Source: an uncultured Lachnospiraceae bacterium (GTDB lineage Bacteria > Bacillota > Clostridia > Lachnospirales > Lachnospiraceae). Taken from it: 45,244 nucleotides of DNA. Below are positions 32,872 to 41,833 of the stretch, one piece after another (the stretch's first letter is position 1; each line of letters starts with the position of its first letter). The position numbers and the translations under genes are program-made. The DNA lies in the NCBI GenBank assembly GCA_946407765.1, contig CAMJPD010000005.1, forward strand, positions 1-45,244. The letters run 5' to 3'. The notes under the pieces were generated by a model. The model was not told the origin of the DNA and made no database searches. It saw only the letters and a list, made by a program, of their open reading frames with translations.

Positions 32872-34695
32872 CTATTTCCCCATGTTGCTGCGTTTTCTTT
32901 TGGTTGAGTCGAGAATTTTCTTGCGTATTCTTAAATTTTCTGGTGTGATTTCAAGAAGCTCATCAGTATCTATAAATTCGAGACATTGTTCAAGGCTCAT
33001 TTGCTTTTTAGGAACAAGTTTTAATGCTTCATCTGAACCTGATGCTCTTGTGTTAGTTAATTTTTTTGTTTTGCATACATTAACTTCTATGTCTTCTGAA
33101 CGAGGATTTTGTCCTACAACCATTCCTGCATAAACTTTTTCACCTGGTCCTATGAACAAGAGTCCTCTTTCTTGTGCTGCGAAAAGTCCATAAGCAACTG
33201 CTGTTCCTGCTTCATATGCAATGAGTGATCCAAGTTGTCTATAAGATATATCACCAAGGTAAGGACCATATTTATCAAATAGTGTGTTCATGATTCCTGT
33301 TCCCTTAGTATCTGTTAAGAACTCACCACGATAACCAATAAGACCACGAGATGGAATACTAAATTCTAATCTTGAATAACCATTAGAACCTCTTGTTGTT
33401 CCAACAAGAACTCCTTTTCTCTGAGTTAACTTCTGTATTATTACACCAGAAAATTCTTCTGGAACATCTACATAACATGTTTCCATTGGTTCAAGTTTCT
33501 TTCCATTCTCATCAGTTTTGAAAATTACTTCTGCCTTAGAAACTGCAAATTCATAACCTTCACGTCTCATTGATTCTATAAGAATAGAAAGGTGGAGCTC
33601 GCCCCTGCCTGATACCTTGAATGAATCAGCTGTGTCTGTTTCTTCCACACGAAGTGATACATCTGTATTAAGTTCTCTAAATAATCTATCTCTGATATGA
33701 CGACTTGTGAGGAACTTTCCTTCTTGGCCAGCAAGTGGAGAATCATTAACCATGAAATTCATAGAGATAGTTGGTTCTGAAATTTTCTGGAACTCAAGTG
33801 GAGTTGGATCTTCTACATCGCAAAGTGTATCTCCTATCTTGAGATCTTCTATACCTGATACTGCAACTATAGATCCGAATTTTTTCTCGGCTGCTGGTTT
33901 CTTTTCTAGGCCTTCGAATTCATAGAGTGTATTGATTTTTACTTTCTCTTTGAGTGATAAGTCATGGTGGTTTGTAAGAACCATTTCCTTGCCTGCTTTG
34001 ATTGTTCCTGTTTCTATTCTACCTATACCAATTCTTCCTACGAATTCATTGTAATCAATAGTAGAAATTAAAAGTTTTGCTGGAGCATTTTCATCACCTT
34101 CTGGTGCTGGAATATTTTCTAGTATTGCATCAAACAGAATAGACATATTGCCTGGTTCATCTTCTAGTTTCTTTTTCACTATTCCTTGTTTTGCTGACAT
34201 AAAAAGGAATGGCGATTCAAGTCTATCATCACTTGCTCCAAGATCAAGGAACAATTCAAGAACGTCTTCTACAACTTCTTTTGGTCTTCCATTTTCTCTA
34301 TCAATCTTGTTTATACAGATGATACATGGTAAATCAAGTTCTAGAGCCTTAGATAGAACAAATCTTGTCTGAGGCATACAACCTTCATAACTATCAACAA
34401 GAAGGACAACGCCATTAACCATTTTTAATATACGTTCAACTTCTCCTGAAAAGTCTGCGTGGCCTGGAGTATCTACTATATTAATCTTACAGCCTTTGTA
34501 TTCTATTGCAGTATTTTTAGAAAGAATAGTAATTCCTCTTTCACGCTCAAGTGCATTAGAATCCATTACACGAGTTGCAACTTCTTGGTTTTCTCTAAAT
34601 ATACCTGCTTGATGAAGCATGGCATCAACTAAGGTTGTCTTTCCGTGGTCTACGTGAGCTATTATTGCTATATTTCTGACATCTTCTCTTTTCAT
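32872..34695 (-). CDS. typA: Translational GTPase TypA/BipA
   Basis: A 607-residue ribosome-binding GTPase linked to stress, low-temperature growth and 50S assembly. IAHVDHGKTTLVDAML (G1), the switch region MDSNALERERGITI (shown in part: ERERGITI), DTPGHADFSGEVER (G3), NKIDRENGRP (G4) and SAKQG (G5) are clear. The C-terminal GSLIAYEAGTAVAYGLFAAQERG block is specific to TypA. A weak GAAGGA about 14 nt upstream serves as SD. A terminator at 34766-34807 separates it from the surface-protein gene, so typA, purB, the small membrane gene and purA probably form one operon. Confidence 0.96.
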   Translation of the reverse strand: MKREDVRNIAIIAHVDHGKTTLVDAMLHQAGIFRENQEVATRVMDSNALERERGITILSKNTAIEYKGCKINIVDTPGHADFSGEVERILKMVNGVVLLVDSYEGCMPQTRFVLSKALELDLPCIICINKIDRENGRPKEVVEDVLELFLDLGASDDRLESPFLFMSAKQGIVKKKLEDEPGNMSILFDAILENIPAPEGDENAPAKLLISTIDYNEFVGRIGIGRIETGTIKAGKEMVLTNHHDLSLKEKVKINTLYEFEGLEKKPAAEKKFGSIVAVSGIEDLKIGDTLCDVEDPTPLEFQKISEPTISMNFMVNDSPLAGQEGKFLTSRHIRDRLFRELNTDVSLRVEETDTADSFKVSGRGELHLSILIESMRREGYEFAVSKAEVIFKTDENGKKLEPMETCYVDVPEEFSGVIIQKLTQRKGVLVGTTRGSNGYSRLEFSIPSRGLIGYRGEFLTDTKGTGIMNTLFDKYGPYLGDISYRQLGSLIAYEAGTAVAYGLFAAQERGLLFIGPGEKVYAGMVVGQNPRSEDIEVNVCKTKKLTNTRASGSDEALKLVPKKQMSLEQCLEFIDTDELLEITPENLRIRKKILDSTKRKRSNMGK

Positions 34696-34765
34696 ATATT
34701 GTTGTTTTCCTTCGTGGCTTTTTATATACTCTATGCCTTACAAATATTTCTTTAAGACAATCAAA

Positions 34766-34807
34766 AAGCCGCCTGTTTCAATAGTTTTGCTATTAAACAA
34801 GCGACTT
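34766..34807 (-). terminator. Terminator of the 34851-36995 surface-protein gene
   Basis: An extended hairpin: 13 paired positions (34766-34778 with 34795-34807) with two C-A mismatches, plus an inner AATAG/CTATT stem. On the minus strand it is followed by TTTTTGATTG. It lies 44 bp past the stop codon. Confidence 0.7.
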
Positions 34808-34850
34808 AATTATAATAAATTTTAGGCTTATTTTCAAATAAATCTAAATA

Positions 34851-36995
34851 CTATACGCATTTTTGGACTTTTCTTTTATGTTTTCTATCCCTTGAATGTA
34901 GAACGACAAGGAGCAGAATTAGGAAATAAAACATCTTGGATAAAACTGATTTTAGGACAGAAATATTTTTTAGTTTTTCCATCTTCGCCCACAAGAATTC
35001 ACTACTTAGATGTTCTTTCAATGTGCTGGCAAATGTTATATCAGAAAAGAAATCTAATATGCCACCTCCTCTATCATTTCCTGATTGATGAGCATCTAAT
35101 ATTAAATTTTTATTTTCGTCATCTTCTGTTTCATCTTCTTCTGTTTCTTCGTTTTCATTTTCTTCATTTTCTGTTTCATCATCTTTATTTTCTTCTTCTA
35201 ATGTTTCATCTTCTGCACTTGTTTCATCTTGATTTTCTGCACTTGTTTCATCTTCGTTTTCTTTTTTATTTTCTTTATCTTCTGTTTCTTCTGTGGCATT
35301 TGTTTCTTCTATACTTTTACTTTCGTCATCTGTTTTGTCCTTCTCATCTTCTTTAGTTTCATTATCAATATTATTATTATTTACTTTACTTTCTTCACTC
35401 GCACCACCACTGCTTCCTCCACCACCTCCACCTGAACTTCCTCCACCACCTGGGCCGCCTGTATCAGAACCATGATGAATTATTCCAGAGTTTCCATTTT
35501 CTCTATTTCCTATAGGTTCATTTTGATAATTAGATTCACCTCCAGAAACATGGGCCTGCTTATCATACAAGGCTGGATATAAAATTATAATTTTATTTTC
35601 AGTTGATGTAAGATTTTTAATTTTTACTCCAGTTTTATATTTTCCATGTGAAGCTTCTCTTACATCAGTCCAGCCAAAGAATATAACTTCATTATTACCA
35701 TAAGTTGGTAGATAGAACTCCTCATCATATACTGCATCTATAATCATATTACAATTATTAATGCTTGTACCTGTTTCTGATTTTATTTTTTCTATATCTT
35801 CTTCTGTTATAGATCTTGCAGATTGTTTTGAAATTAGAAGTGAGCTTAGTATTTGATTATTAAGTTTTAAATTATTTTCTGTAGAAAATAAAATTTTATA
35901 TTTTATAGGTCTATATAAAATTTTATATTCTATAGATTCATCTGGAAATTTAGAAGGTGGTTCTGGATCAAAACCCACGAACACGTAACCCTCCTTTTCA
36001 AAACCTCCGCCACTACCCATATAATCTGTTAAATCTAATTCATCTCCTGGCGTGCCAATAATATCAACATAAGAAATATTATTATCTCCACTTGAGCCTT
36101 CTGAATTTTCTTGCTTAAATCTTATTGTAGATTTATTATGAAGGCCACACACACATTTATGATTTTCATAACCAAAAGCATCTGCCTTGTCAAATGTATG
36201 CTCTTCTAATCCTTTGCCCCAATGACAAATACTGCAATAATAATCATGATGTTCTGCATCAATATATCTAGGCTTAAAATCACACTCGTGCGATGTAAGT
36301 GTCATGAGGTCATATGCATTAGACATTGCATAAGAGTTCTTACCTGATGAGGCTGTGTTTCTTGTACTTCTTGCATTAAGATATCTAAAATAATTAATTT
36401 TGGATTTTGGAACTTTAGCACAAGATTTATTTACGTTATCAATTTTTATACTCGAATTGTGAACATCTGAAACAAAAGTTTTTGATGGAGATATTCCTTC
36501 TGATCTAACTGCATTATCAAAAATATAAATTGAAGGTGTTTCATGCAAAGTTGTTGAACCAGAATTAGTTGATGAGATATAAGTTGTTCCATAATATGTT
36601 CCACCTGCACTTGAATAATATAGGCAGGTTCTACTTACACCTGCGCTACCTGTGCTAGATGATTCTTGCATATAACCAAGTGACGGACTTTGAGACAGAA
36701 TGTATCCAGTATTAGAAACAGCACCATAAGAATTGTGAGAAAAGTCAAATACAAAATAATAATTATCATCATCTTGTATGAAAGTTATTTCATCATCACT
36801 TATATTAAAACTTCCATAAGCTTTTCCTGTAAGCCAAGAGTCTGCGAGAGCAGTTTTCCTAATACAAACTGTAAGCAAGAATAATATTATAAAAAATAAT
36901 ATCTTTCTAACTTTCTCATTCTTTAAGAAGTTTTGAAAAACATAGGCAGATAGTACCGAAATAAACGGCACAGAAAAAAATAAAATTGATTTCAT
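34851..36995 (-). CDS. Acidic, glycine-rich surface protein with C-terminal membrane anchor
   Basis: A 714-residue exported protein. Two hydrophobic stretches at the N-terminus (about 2-20 and 32-50, the latter ending TALADS) act as signal. The middle has a possible zinc-binding segment (YYCSICHWGK then HKCVCGLH, about 250-285) and an InlB-like unit with FEKEGYVFVGFD (about 300-370). Then come Gly/Ser runs, a very acidic region with repeated DETSAE (about 540-640), and a C-terminal hydrophobic helix (YFLILLLVVL) with a basic tail RDRKHKRKVQK. It has the layout of a sortase substrate but no LPXTG-type motif, so it is probably simply membrane-anchored. SD CGGAGA is at 4 nt. Confidence 0.75.
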   Translation of the reverse strand: MKSILFFSVPFISVLSAYVFQNFLKNEKVRKILFFIILFLLTVCIRKTALADSWLTGKAYGSFNISDDEITFIQDDDNYYFVFDFSHNSYGAVSNTGYILSQSPSLGYMQESSSTGSAGVSRTCLYYSSAGGTYYGTTYISSTNSGSTTLHETPSIYIFDNAVRSEGISPSKTFVSDVHNSSIKIDNVNKSCAKVPKSKINYFRYLNARSTRNTASSGKNSYAMSNAYDLMTLTSHECDFKPRYIDAEHHDYYCSICHWGKGLEEHTFDKADAFGYENHKCVCGLHNKSTIRFKQENSEGSSGDNNISYVDIIGTPGDELDLTDYMGSGGGFEKEGYVFVGFDPEPPSKFPDESIEYKILYRPIKYKILFSTENNLKLNNQILSSLLISKQSARSITEEDIEKIKSETGTSINNCNMIIDAVYDEEFYLPTYGNNEVIFFGWTDVREASHGKYKTGVKIKNLTSTENKIIILYPALYDKQAHVSGGESNYQNEPIGNRENGNSGIIHHGSDTGGPGGGGSSGGGGGGSSGGASEESKVNNNNIDNETKEDEKDKTDDESKSIEETNATEETEDKENKKENEDETSAENQDETSAEDETLEEENKDDETENEENENEETEEDETEDDENKNLILDAHQSGNDRGGGILDFFSDITFASTLKEHLSSEFLWAKMEKLKNISVLKSVLSKMFYFLILLLVVLHSRDRKHKRKVQKCV

Positions 36996-37047
36996 ATTGT
37001 CTCCGAAAAGAGATCTTCAGATAGTTGTCTTATGAACTATTTGTGCA

Positions 37048-37076
37048 ATACTATCATAAGTTTTTGATATATGCAA
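37048..37076 (-). promoter_or_regulatory. Promoter of the 34851-36995 gene
   Basis: The minus strand reads TTGCAT (37076-37071), 17 bp, then TAGTAT (37053-37048) with TGA just before, giving an extended -10. It lies about 52 bp before the ATG. Confidence 0.6.
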
Positions 37077-37103
37077 GAAATATTATTTCACATGAATTTG
37101 ACT

Positions 37104-37127
37104 AGAATTTCACTTAAGTGAAATTCT
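37104..37127. repeat. 24-bp perfect palindrome after the heptose-type kinase gene
   Basis: Half-site AGAATTTCACTT. It lies 5 bp past the stop codon at 37132 and about 28 bp upstream of the next -35. No T tract follows, so it could be a weak terminator of the polysaccharide operon or an operator for the next gene. Confidence 0.55.
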
Positions 37128-37131
37128 TTAA

Positions 37132-38241
37132 TCATTTGCTTTTATTCCAGTCTGTTTCAGGAACATTGTATATGAGTTTTGTTCCATATTCATCAAAATT
37201 AAATGGGATCTCAAGTAGATTTGCGAAAGATTTTCTAAATTCATCTTGCTTTTCTTCAGGAACATAGAAAAGAAGGAAGCCGCCGCCACCTGCACCAAGG
37301 AGCTTACCGCCGAGTGCACCGTTTTTTATTGCCTTGTCATAAAGTTCATCTATTGTGTTGTTAGAAATTCTGTCACTTATACTACGTTTAAGTTTCCATG
37401 TTTCATCAAGAAGCCTTCCCACTTCATCAAGGTCGCTGAGTTTATTGCTCTCAAAAAACTTTAAAGCTGCGTGAGATAAATGGTTCATCTCATCCATAGT
37501 TTTTTCTTTATCAACTTGGCGAACAGATTTTGAAACATCGGTCTGTATCTCAAATGAATTTCTTACTATTCCTGTAAAGTAGAGAAGTAAATTTTTCTTG
37601 AAACGATTTTTCTTATCATCTTCTATATCTACCTTTACTACTTCATAAGATTTTGAAATCTTAGAAGAAAATTCTTTTCTTTCTTCTTCACTAAGGTCGA
37701 TCTTGGCACCGCCTGATAATAAGTCTAGCTCTTCTTTAGTAAATGAATTTTGTTTAAAAGTAATTTTATTAAAGCCACCAAAGCTTGCAGCTATCTGGTC
37801 TTGAAAGCCACCTGCTTCCTTACATAAAACTCTCTCAAGAAGAATTGCATCACTTGATAAAATTTTATTGTCTTTATATTTTGCTTTGAGTGCATAGAAG
37901 GCGTTAAGCATTCCAACTGCAAATGATGATGAAGTTCCAAGTCCTGTTCTTGCAGGAAGATCAGCATCATAACAAACTCTCATCTCATGCATATCAAGCA
38001 TTTCCATACACTTGCGAACGAGTGGGTGTATGATTTCAGATTCATCCTTTACTTGTTCTATCTTAGAATAAACTATTTCATTGGTGTAGTCGAAAAATTT
38101 TGGGAGGTGACGCACATTAACATAAGCATACTTATCTATAGTTGTAGAAAGTATTAATGATTCTTTATTAACAAAATATCCAGGAAGATCGCAGCCTCCT
38201 CCAAAAAATGAAACTCTAAATGGTGTCTTTGTTATTATCAT
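37132..38241 (-). CDS. GHMP kinase, D-glycero-D-manno-heptose 7-phosphate kinase type
   Basis: A 369-residue GHMP kinase. TPFRVSFFGGGCDLP at the N-terminus (family: TPxRISFFGGGTD), LPARTGLGTSSSFAVG (ATP-binding motif 2) and GALGGKLLGAGGGGFLLF (motif 3) identify the HddA-like group, which phosphorylates heptose 7-phosphate at C1 for GDP-heptose synthesis; fucokinase-like members are close relatives. Neighbouring glycosyltransferases support a role in nucleotide-sugar supply for a surface glycan. The isomerase, phosphatase and nucleotidyltransferase of that pathway (GmhA, GmhB, HddC) are not in the window. SD GGGAG is 9 nt upstream and 12 bp follow the preceding gene. Confidence 0.82.
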   Translation of the reverse strand: MIITKTPFRVSFFGGGCDLPGYFVNKESLILSTTIDKYAYVNVRHLPKFFDYTNEIVYSKIEQVKDESEIIHPLVRKCMEMLDMHEMRVCYDADLPARTGLGTSSSFAVGMLNAFYALKAKYKDNKILSSDAILLERVLCKEAGGFQDQIAASFGGFNKITFKQNSFTKEELDLLSGGAKIDLSEEERKEFSSKISKSYEVVKVDIEDDKKNRFKKNLLLYFTGIVRNSFEIQTDVSKSVRQVDKEKTMDEMNHLSHAALKFFESNKLSDLDEVGRLLDETWKLKRSISDRISNNTIDELYDKAIKNGALGGKLLGAGGGGFLLFYVPEEKQDEFRKSFANLLEIPFNFDEYGTKLIYNVPETDWNKSK

Positions 38242-38253
38242 AATTCTATCTCC

Positions 38254-39177
38254 CTATTTTACGTATTCTATCTGGGGATTGAACTTAAAACCGTCTATGT
38301 GACTAAGTATCACTGTTTTTATTTTATCAAATTTTCTTGGCGCAATGAATATAATTTTAAGCATGTGATACAAGAAACGAGCAAGTAAAAATATAATTCC
38401 TCTTAATCCTTCTTTTTTAAATGTATAAACATCATTTCTATAAATATATTTATATCTTTCTATTCTTTTTATATCTTTTTCTCTTGTTATATCGACACCT
38501 ATGTTTTCTGCACATTTGTGAATTACTATGCTTTCATTTACGAGATATGATTTTTCTTTCTTAGAAAATCTTCTTGTATATTCAAGGTCGTCGCTCCATA
38601 TAAAAAATTCTTTTATAGGAAGGCCTAGCGCTACCACATCTTCTTCTTTTATAAGAAGTGAGACAAATGATGCATAATCTACTGGGACGAGGGGAGTATC
38701 AAAATCGTTTATTCTTCTTGCAACAGCCTTTCTCTGGACATTGGTTTTACATATACTGCCATCTTTCCAAAGTGCCTTGCTTGATAAGAAGCCAAATTTA
38801 TCATTTAATTTTGCCGCCGTATCTATTAAAACTTTTAGGCTATCTGGTTTTATTATAGTATCATCATCCATTAGGTAGAAATATTTATATTTATGACCAG
38901 CTTTCTTTGATAGTTTTATTGCTTCTCTTACTCCGTAATTATAGCCACCTGCACCACCAAGATTTGAACCTGTATTTATATGAATAAGCTCAGTTTCAAA
39001 ATTAGATTTTAAGTCTTCTATCATTTCCTTAGTGCCATCAGTGCTGTTATTATCTATTACAAGGACGTCAGTTTTTTGTATACTAGAATTTATTGCATTT
39101 AAACATTCAGAAAGGAGGTCTCTTCTATTATATGTGACTATTATAGTTAATATATTTGTTTTTTTATTCTGGCTCAT
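38254..39177 (-). CDS. Family 2 glycosyltransferase (GlfT2-like)
   Basis: A 307-residue cytoplasmic GT-A glycosyltransferase. ILTIIVTYNRRDLL at the N-terminus, VLVIDNNSTDGT, and the metal-binding YLMDDDTIIKPD fit family GT2. GGAGGYNYG and the later FIWSDDLEYTRR (putative catalytic acid region) resemble GlfT2-type galactofuranosyl or rhamnosyl transferases. It probably extends a surface polysaccharide from a nucleotide sugar; donor and acceptor are unknown. No SD precedes the ATG. The 58-bp gap upstream contains a 12-bp tandem repeat. Confidence 0.87.
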   Translation of the reverse strand: MSQNKKTNILTIIVTYNRRDLLSECLNAINSSIQKTDVLVIDNNSTDGTKEMIEDLKSNFETELIHINTGSNLGGAGGYNYGVREAIKLSKKAGHKYKYFYLMDDDTIIKPDSLKVLIDTAAKLNDKFGFLSSKALWKDGSICKTNVQRKAVARRINDFDTPLVPVDYASFVSLLIKEEDVVALGLPIKEFFIWSDDLEYTRRFSKKEKSYLVNESIVIHKCAENIGVDITREKDIKRIERYKYIYRNDVYTFKKEGLRGIIFLLARFLYHMLKIIFIAPRKFDKIKTVILSHIDGFKFNPQIEYVK

Positions 39178-39192
39178 ATTTTTTATATATGT

Positions 39193-39228
39193 TTTTATGC
39201 CTATCTTTATATCTGTCTTTATATCTGT
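39193..39228 (-). repeat. 12-bp tandem repeat between two glycosyltransferase genes
   Basis: Two identical units CTTTATATCTGT (39205-39216, 39217-39228) and a diverged third (39193-39204). They fill most of the gap before the GT2 gene that lacks an SD. Confidence 0.7.
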
Positions 39229-39235
39229 TTTATAG

Positions 39236-40357
39236 TTATGCTCTTGCTACTTTTAATTTATTGAATATGAATAAGAAGTGTTTTTTTATAAAGGTTATGA
39301 ATTTTGATTGTAATAAGCAAAGAGTTACATTTTTTAACTTTATAGGAATATACATTAATTTTAAATACATTCTTTTTGGTCTTGCAAATGTTATACTTTC
39401 ATCTATATAAGAGCAGGCTAGTATTTTTTTAACTTCATTTTTTATTTCACTATTACTTAGTGTACACTTTTCATTTGTAAAATTTTCTATACATTCTATG
39501 ATTCTATCAAGATATCTTCTTGATACCATGTCCATTGCATTTAATTTATTTTTATCTGCATTTGCCTTTACATCTGCATAAAGGTCCCAGGTTTTTAAGA
39601 GATCTAGCATTATTTCGTGCTCTTCTTGTCTCTTGTCGTATAAATTTGGGATGTATTTGGCAGTTTCAGATTCTTTTCTTGCTCTCTGGAAGTGATAAAA
39701 TTGTTTTGAGGTAAAACCGATTTTTTCTATGTTTCTGATTGAATCTATTACGAATGGAAAGTCGTCTCTATATGTGTTAGTAAATCTTAGAGAGTTTTTA
39801 TCAAGATAAGATTTTTTATACATTTTGTTCCATGGTGGGTAGAACATATTTTTATCAAAATACATATAGGCGTCTTTTCTAAAACTTTCTTTACTTTTAT
39901 AAATATTATCTTGTGGAATATAATCTAGTGTGAAAAATTTTTCAGCATTTGCATCATCCTCATAGGTGTCAATGAAAAATCCTGAGACGGCAAGGTCTAA
40001 ATCATGTTCTACACACATATTGTGTAAAAACTTCAGCATGTTTTTTTCTACATAGTCGTCGCTATCAAAAAAACAGACATAGATTCCTTTTGCAATATCT
40101 AGCGCATTATTTCTTGCAATAGGTGCACCAGAATTTTTTTGATGGATGACTTTTATTCGTGCATCTTTCTTTGCTGCCTCATCACAGAGTATGCCACACT
40201 TATCAGGACTGCCATCGTCAACTAGGATTAATTCAAGATTTTTATATGTCTGATTTGTAACAGAATCTATTGCCCTTTGCAAATATTTTTCAACTTTATA
40301 AACAGGCATTACTACCGTTATTAGGTCGTCTATATTGTTTTTAATTGAATTGCTCAT
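39236..40357 (-). CDS. Family 2 glycosyltransferase
   Basis: A 373-residue GT2 enzyme. The GT-A domain is at about 12-230: ITVVMPVYKVEKYLQRAIDSV, ELILVDDGSPDKCG, HQKNSGAPIARNNAL and FFDSDDYVE (DxD metal site), shown here as separate motifs. The C-terminal 140 residues are helical and end in a basic, hydrophobic tail (FITFIKKHFLFIFNKLK) that could associate with the membrane. It starts 1 bp after the stop of the sugar transferase gene (TAA-T-ATG), so translation is coupled. It probably adds a sugar to the lipid-linked repeat unit of the surface glycan (inference). Confidence 0.88.
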   Translation of the reverse strand: MSNSIKNNIDDLITVVMPVYKVEKYLQRAIDSVTNQTYKNLELILVDDGSPDKCGILCDEAAKKDARIKVIHQKNSGAPIARNNALDIAKGIYVCFFDSDDYVEKNMLKFLHNMCVEHDLDLAVSGFFIDTYEDDANAEKFFTLDYIPQDNIYKSKESFRKDAYMYFDKNMFYPPWNKMYKKSYLDKNSLRFTNTYRDDFPFVIDSIRNIEKIGFTSKQFYHFQRARKESETAKYIPNLYDKRQEEHEIMLDLLKTWDLYADVKANADKNKLNAMDMVSRRYLDRIIECIENFTNEKCTLSNSEIKNEVKKILACSYIDESITFARPKRMYLKLMYIPIKLKNVTLCLLQSKFITFIKKHFLFIFNKLKVARA

Positions 40358-40358
40358 A

Positions 40359-41747
40359 TTAGGCTTGTTCGTTTATTCTCTTACTGTCTTCTTCTGTGAA
40401 GCCTTCTGCACTTTCTTTTTTAAATAATATTTGTATCGTTCTAAGTATTATTTTTAAATCGAGTACCAAACTAAAATTTTGTATATATATTAAATCAAGT
40501 TTTAGTTTATCATATGCCGTTGTATTGTATTTGCCATAAACTTGTGCAAGACCTGTAAGGCCGGCTTTTACTCTAAGTCTATATTTAAATTCAGGAATAT
40601 CTCTAGAATAAATTTCTACATGTTCTTTTCTTTCAGGGCGAGGTCCTACTATGCTCATATCTCCCTTTAAGACATTTATGAGCTGAGGAATTTCATCTAT
40701 GCGCCAGTTTCTAATAAATCTTCCAACCTTAGTAATTCTATCGTCGTCCTTAGTTGCAGGAAGAACTTCGTCATCCTTAGTCTCTTTCATAGAACGGAAT
40801 TTAATTATATTGAATGTATCATCACCTTCTTTAACTCTTTCTTGTATAAAAAATATCTTGCCGCCATCTTCTAATTTAATCAAAATAGAAAAAATTATAA
40901 TGAGTGGTGAAAATATGATAAGGCCCACAATGCTTAACAATATATCAAAAAGTCTTTTTAATATTTGGACATCAGGTGTTAAATTAGAATTTCTAACGAA
41001 AAACAGTGGAGAGTCAAATAGATAAGTTTGCTCTGAAAACATTACAATTATGTCAGATATTTTTGGAACAAGATAGGTTTGTTTATAACTTGCATAACAT
41101 ACTTTTAAAAAGTCGTTTCGCTTTTCAGCTGGGATATCACCTATAACTATGGCATCATATTTAGAAATCATATCAATTATGTCGTTTTCACTTGTTGTTT
41201 GGTAATTAACTGTTTTTACTATGTCGCACACGTCTTCTCTTTCACCAAATTTTGCAAGAAGTCTATCTGGAGCATAAGAACCATATATGAGAAGGGCATC
41301 GCAGGGTGGAAAGAGTTTTTTATAAATAAATTTAGATACTATGCCCCATATAAATACAACTCCAAACTGCCATAGTGTAAGATAGACCATGTCGTCTGGA
41401 TTTACAAATCCTCTTGCGATGGCAGGGACAATGATCGCAACATAGGTTATAGTATTAGTAAATATTGTAGCAAGGCCGCAAGAAAAAATTATTGTTGAAA
41501 TTTTGAAATTGCCAAGCCTATCTGCTCCTAGAGTAAGTAAAAATACATAAAGTAATATTCCATATATTATAGCAAGGAAGACATTACCACGGCCAAGATA
41601 TGGGAATCTAAGTATTACATTATATTTATGAACCCAGGTTCCATAGAACATATATGATAAGATAACAATTAAAAACACTGTTAGAATAAATCTTGCAGTG
41701 TTTTTAGCTCCAACATGTTCTTTTTTAATTAATTTCTTCCTTGCCAT
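40359..41747 (-). CDS. Polyprenyl-phosphate sugar transferase (initiating glycosyltransferase)
   Basis: A 462-residue membrane protein that should start glycan assembly by moving a sugar phosphate onto undecaprenyl phosphate. About five N-terminal helices (30-165) are followed by a cytosolic region and a C-terminal catalytic domain (about 280-445): KRLFDILLSIVGLIIFSPL, FFIQERVKEGD, IIKFRSM, RRWRIDE-like NWRIDEIPQLINVLKGDMSIVGPRPE (core DEIPQL and GPRPE) and GLTGLAQV. This matches WbaP/WcaJ-type transferases. I take the ATG at 41747 as the likely start because upstream codons read through a duplicated repeat. An in-frame GTG at 41825 would add 26 residues and cannot be excluded. Confidence 0.9.
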   Translation of the reverse strand: MARKKLIKKEHVGAKNTARFILTVFLIVILSYMFYGTWVHKYNVILRFPYLGRGNVFLAIIYGILLYVFLLTLGADRLGNFKISTIIFSCGLATIFTNTITYVAIIVPAIARGFVNPDDMVYLTLWQFGVVFIWGIVSKFIYKKLFPPCDALLIYGSYAPDRLLAKFGEREDVCDIVKTVNYQTTSENDIIDMISKYDAIVIGDIPAEKRNDFLKVCYASYKQTYLVPKISDIIVMFSEQTYLFDSPLFFVRNSNLTPDVQILKRLFDILLSIVGLIIFSPLIIIFSILIKLEDGGKIFFIQERVKEGDDTFNIIKFRSMKETKDDEVLPATKDDDRITKVGRFIRNWRIDEIPQLINVLKGDMSIVGPRPERKEHVEIYSRDIPEFKYRLRVKAGLTGLAQVYGKYNTTAYDKLKLDLIYIQNFSLVLDLKIILRTIQILFKKESAEGFTEEDSKRINEQA

Positions 41748-41751
41748 TTTA

Positions 41752-41830
41752 TCGTCGATGCAAGCCTCACTCTTGGAGGAATAATTATCTCCGTCCCCAT
41801 TATTCGTCGTCGATGCAAGCCTCACTCTTG
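41752..41830 (-). repeat. 24-bp direct repeats flanking a dispersed-element copy (55-bp duplication)
   Basis: CGTCGATGCAAGCCTCACTC occurs in two identical 24-bp copies (41752-41775, 41807-41830) spaced 55 bp start to start. The 31 bp between (41776-41806) contain minus-strand AATAATGGGGACGGAG and ATTATTCC, matching the post-stop element at 2.3 and 3.0 kb. It lies between the ligase stop and the sugar transferase ATG. Confidence 0.8.
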
Positions 41831-41833
41831 TAT

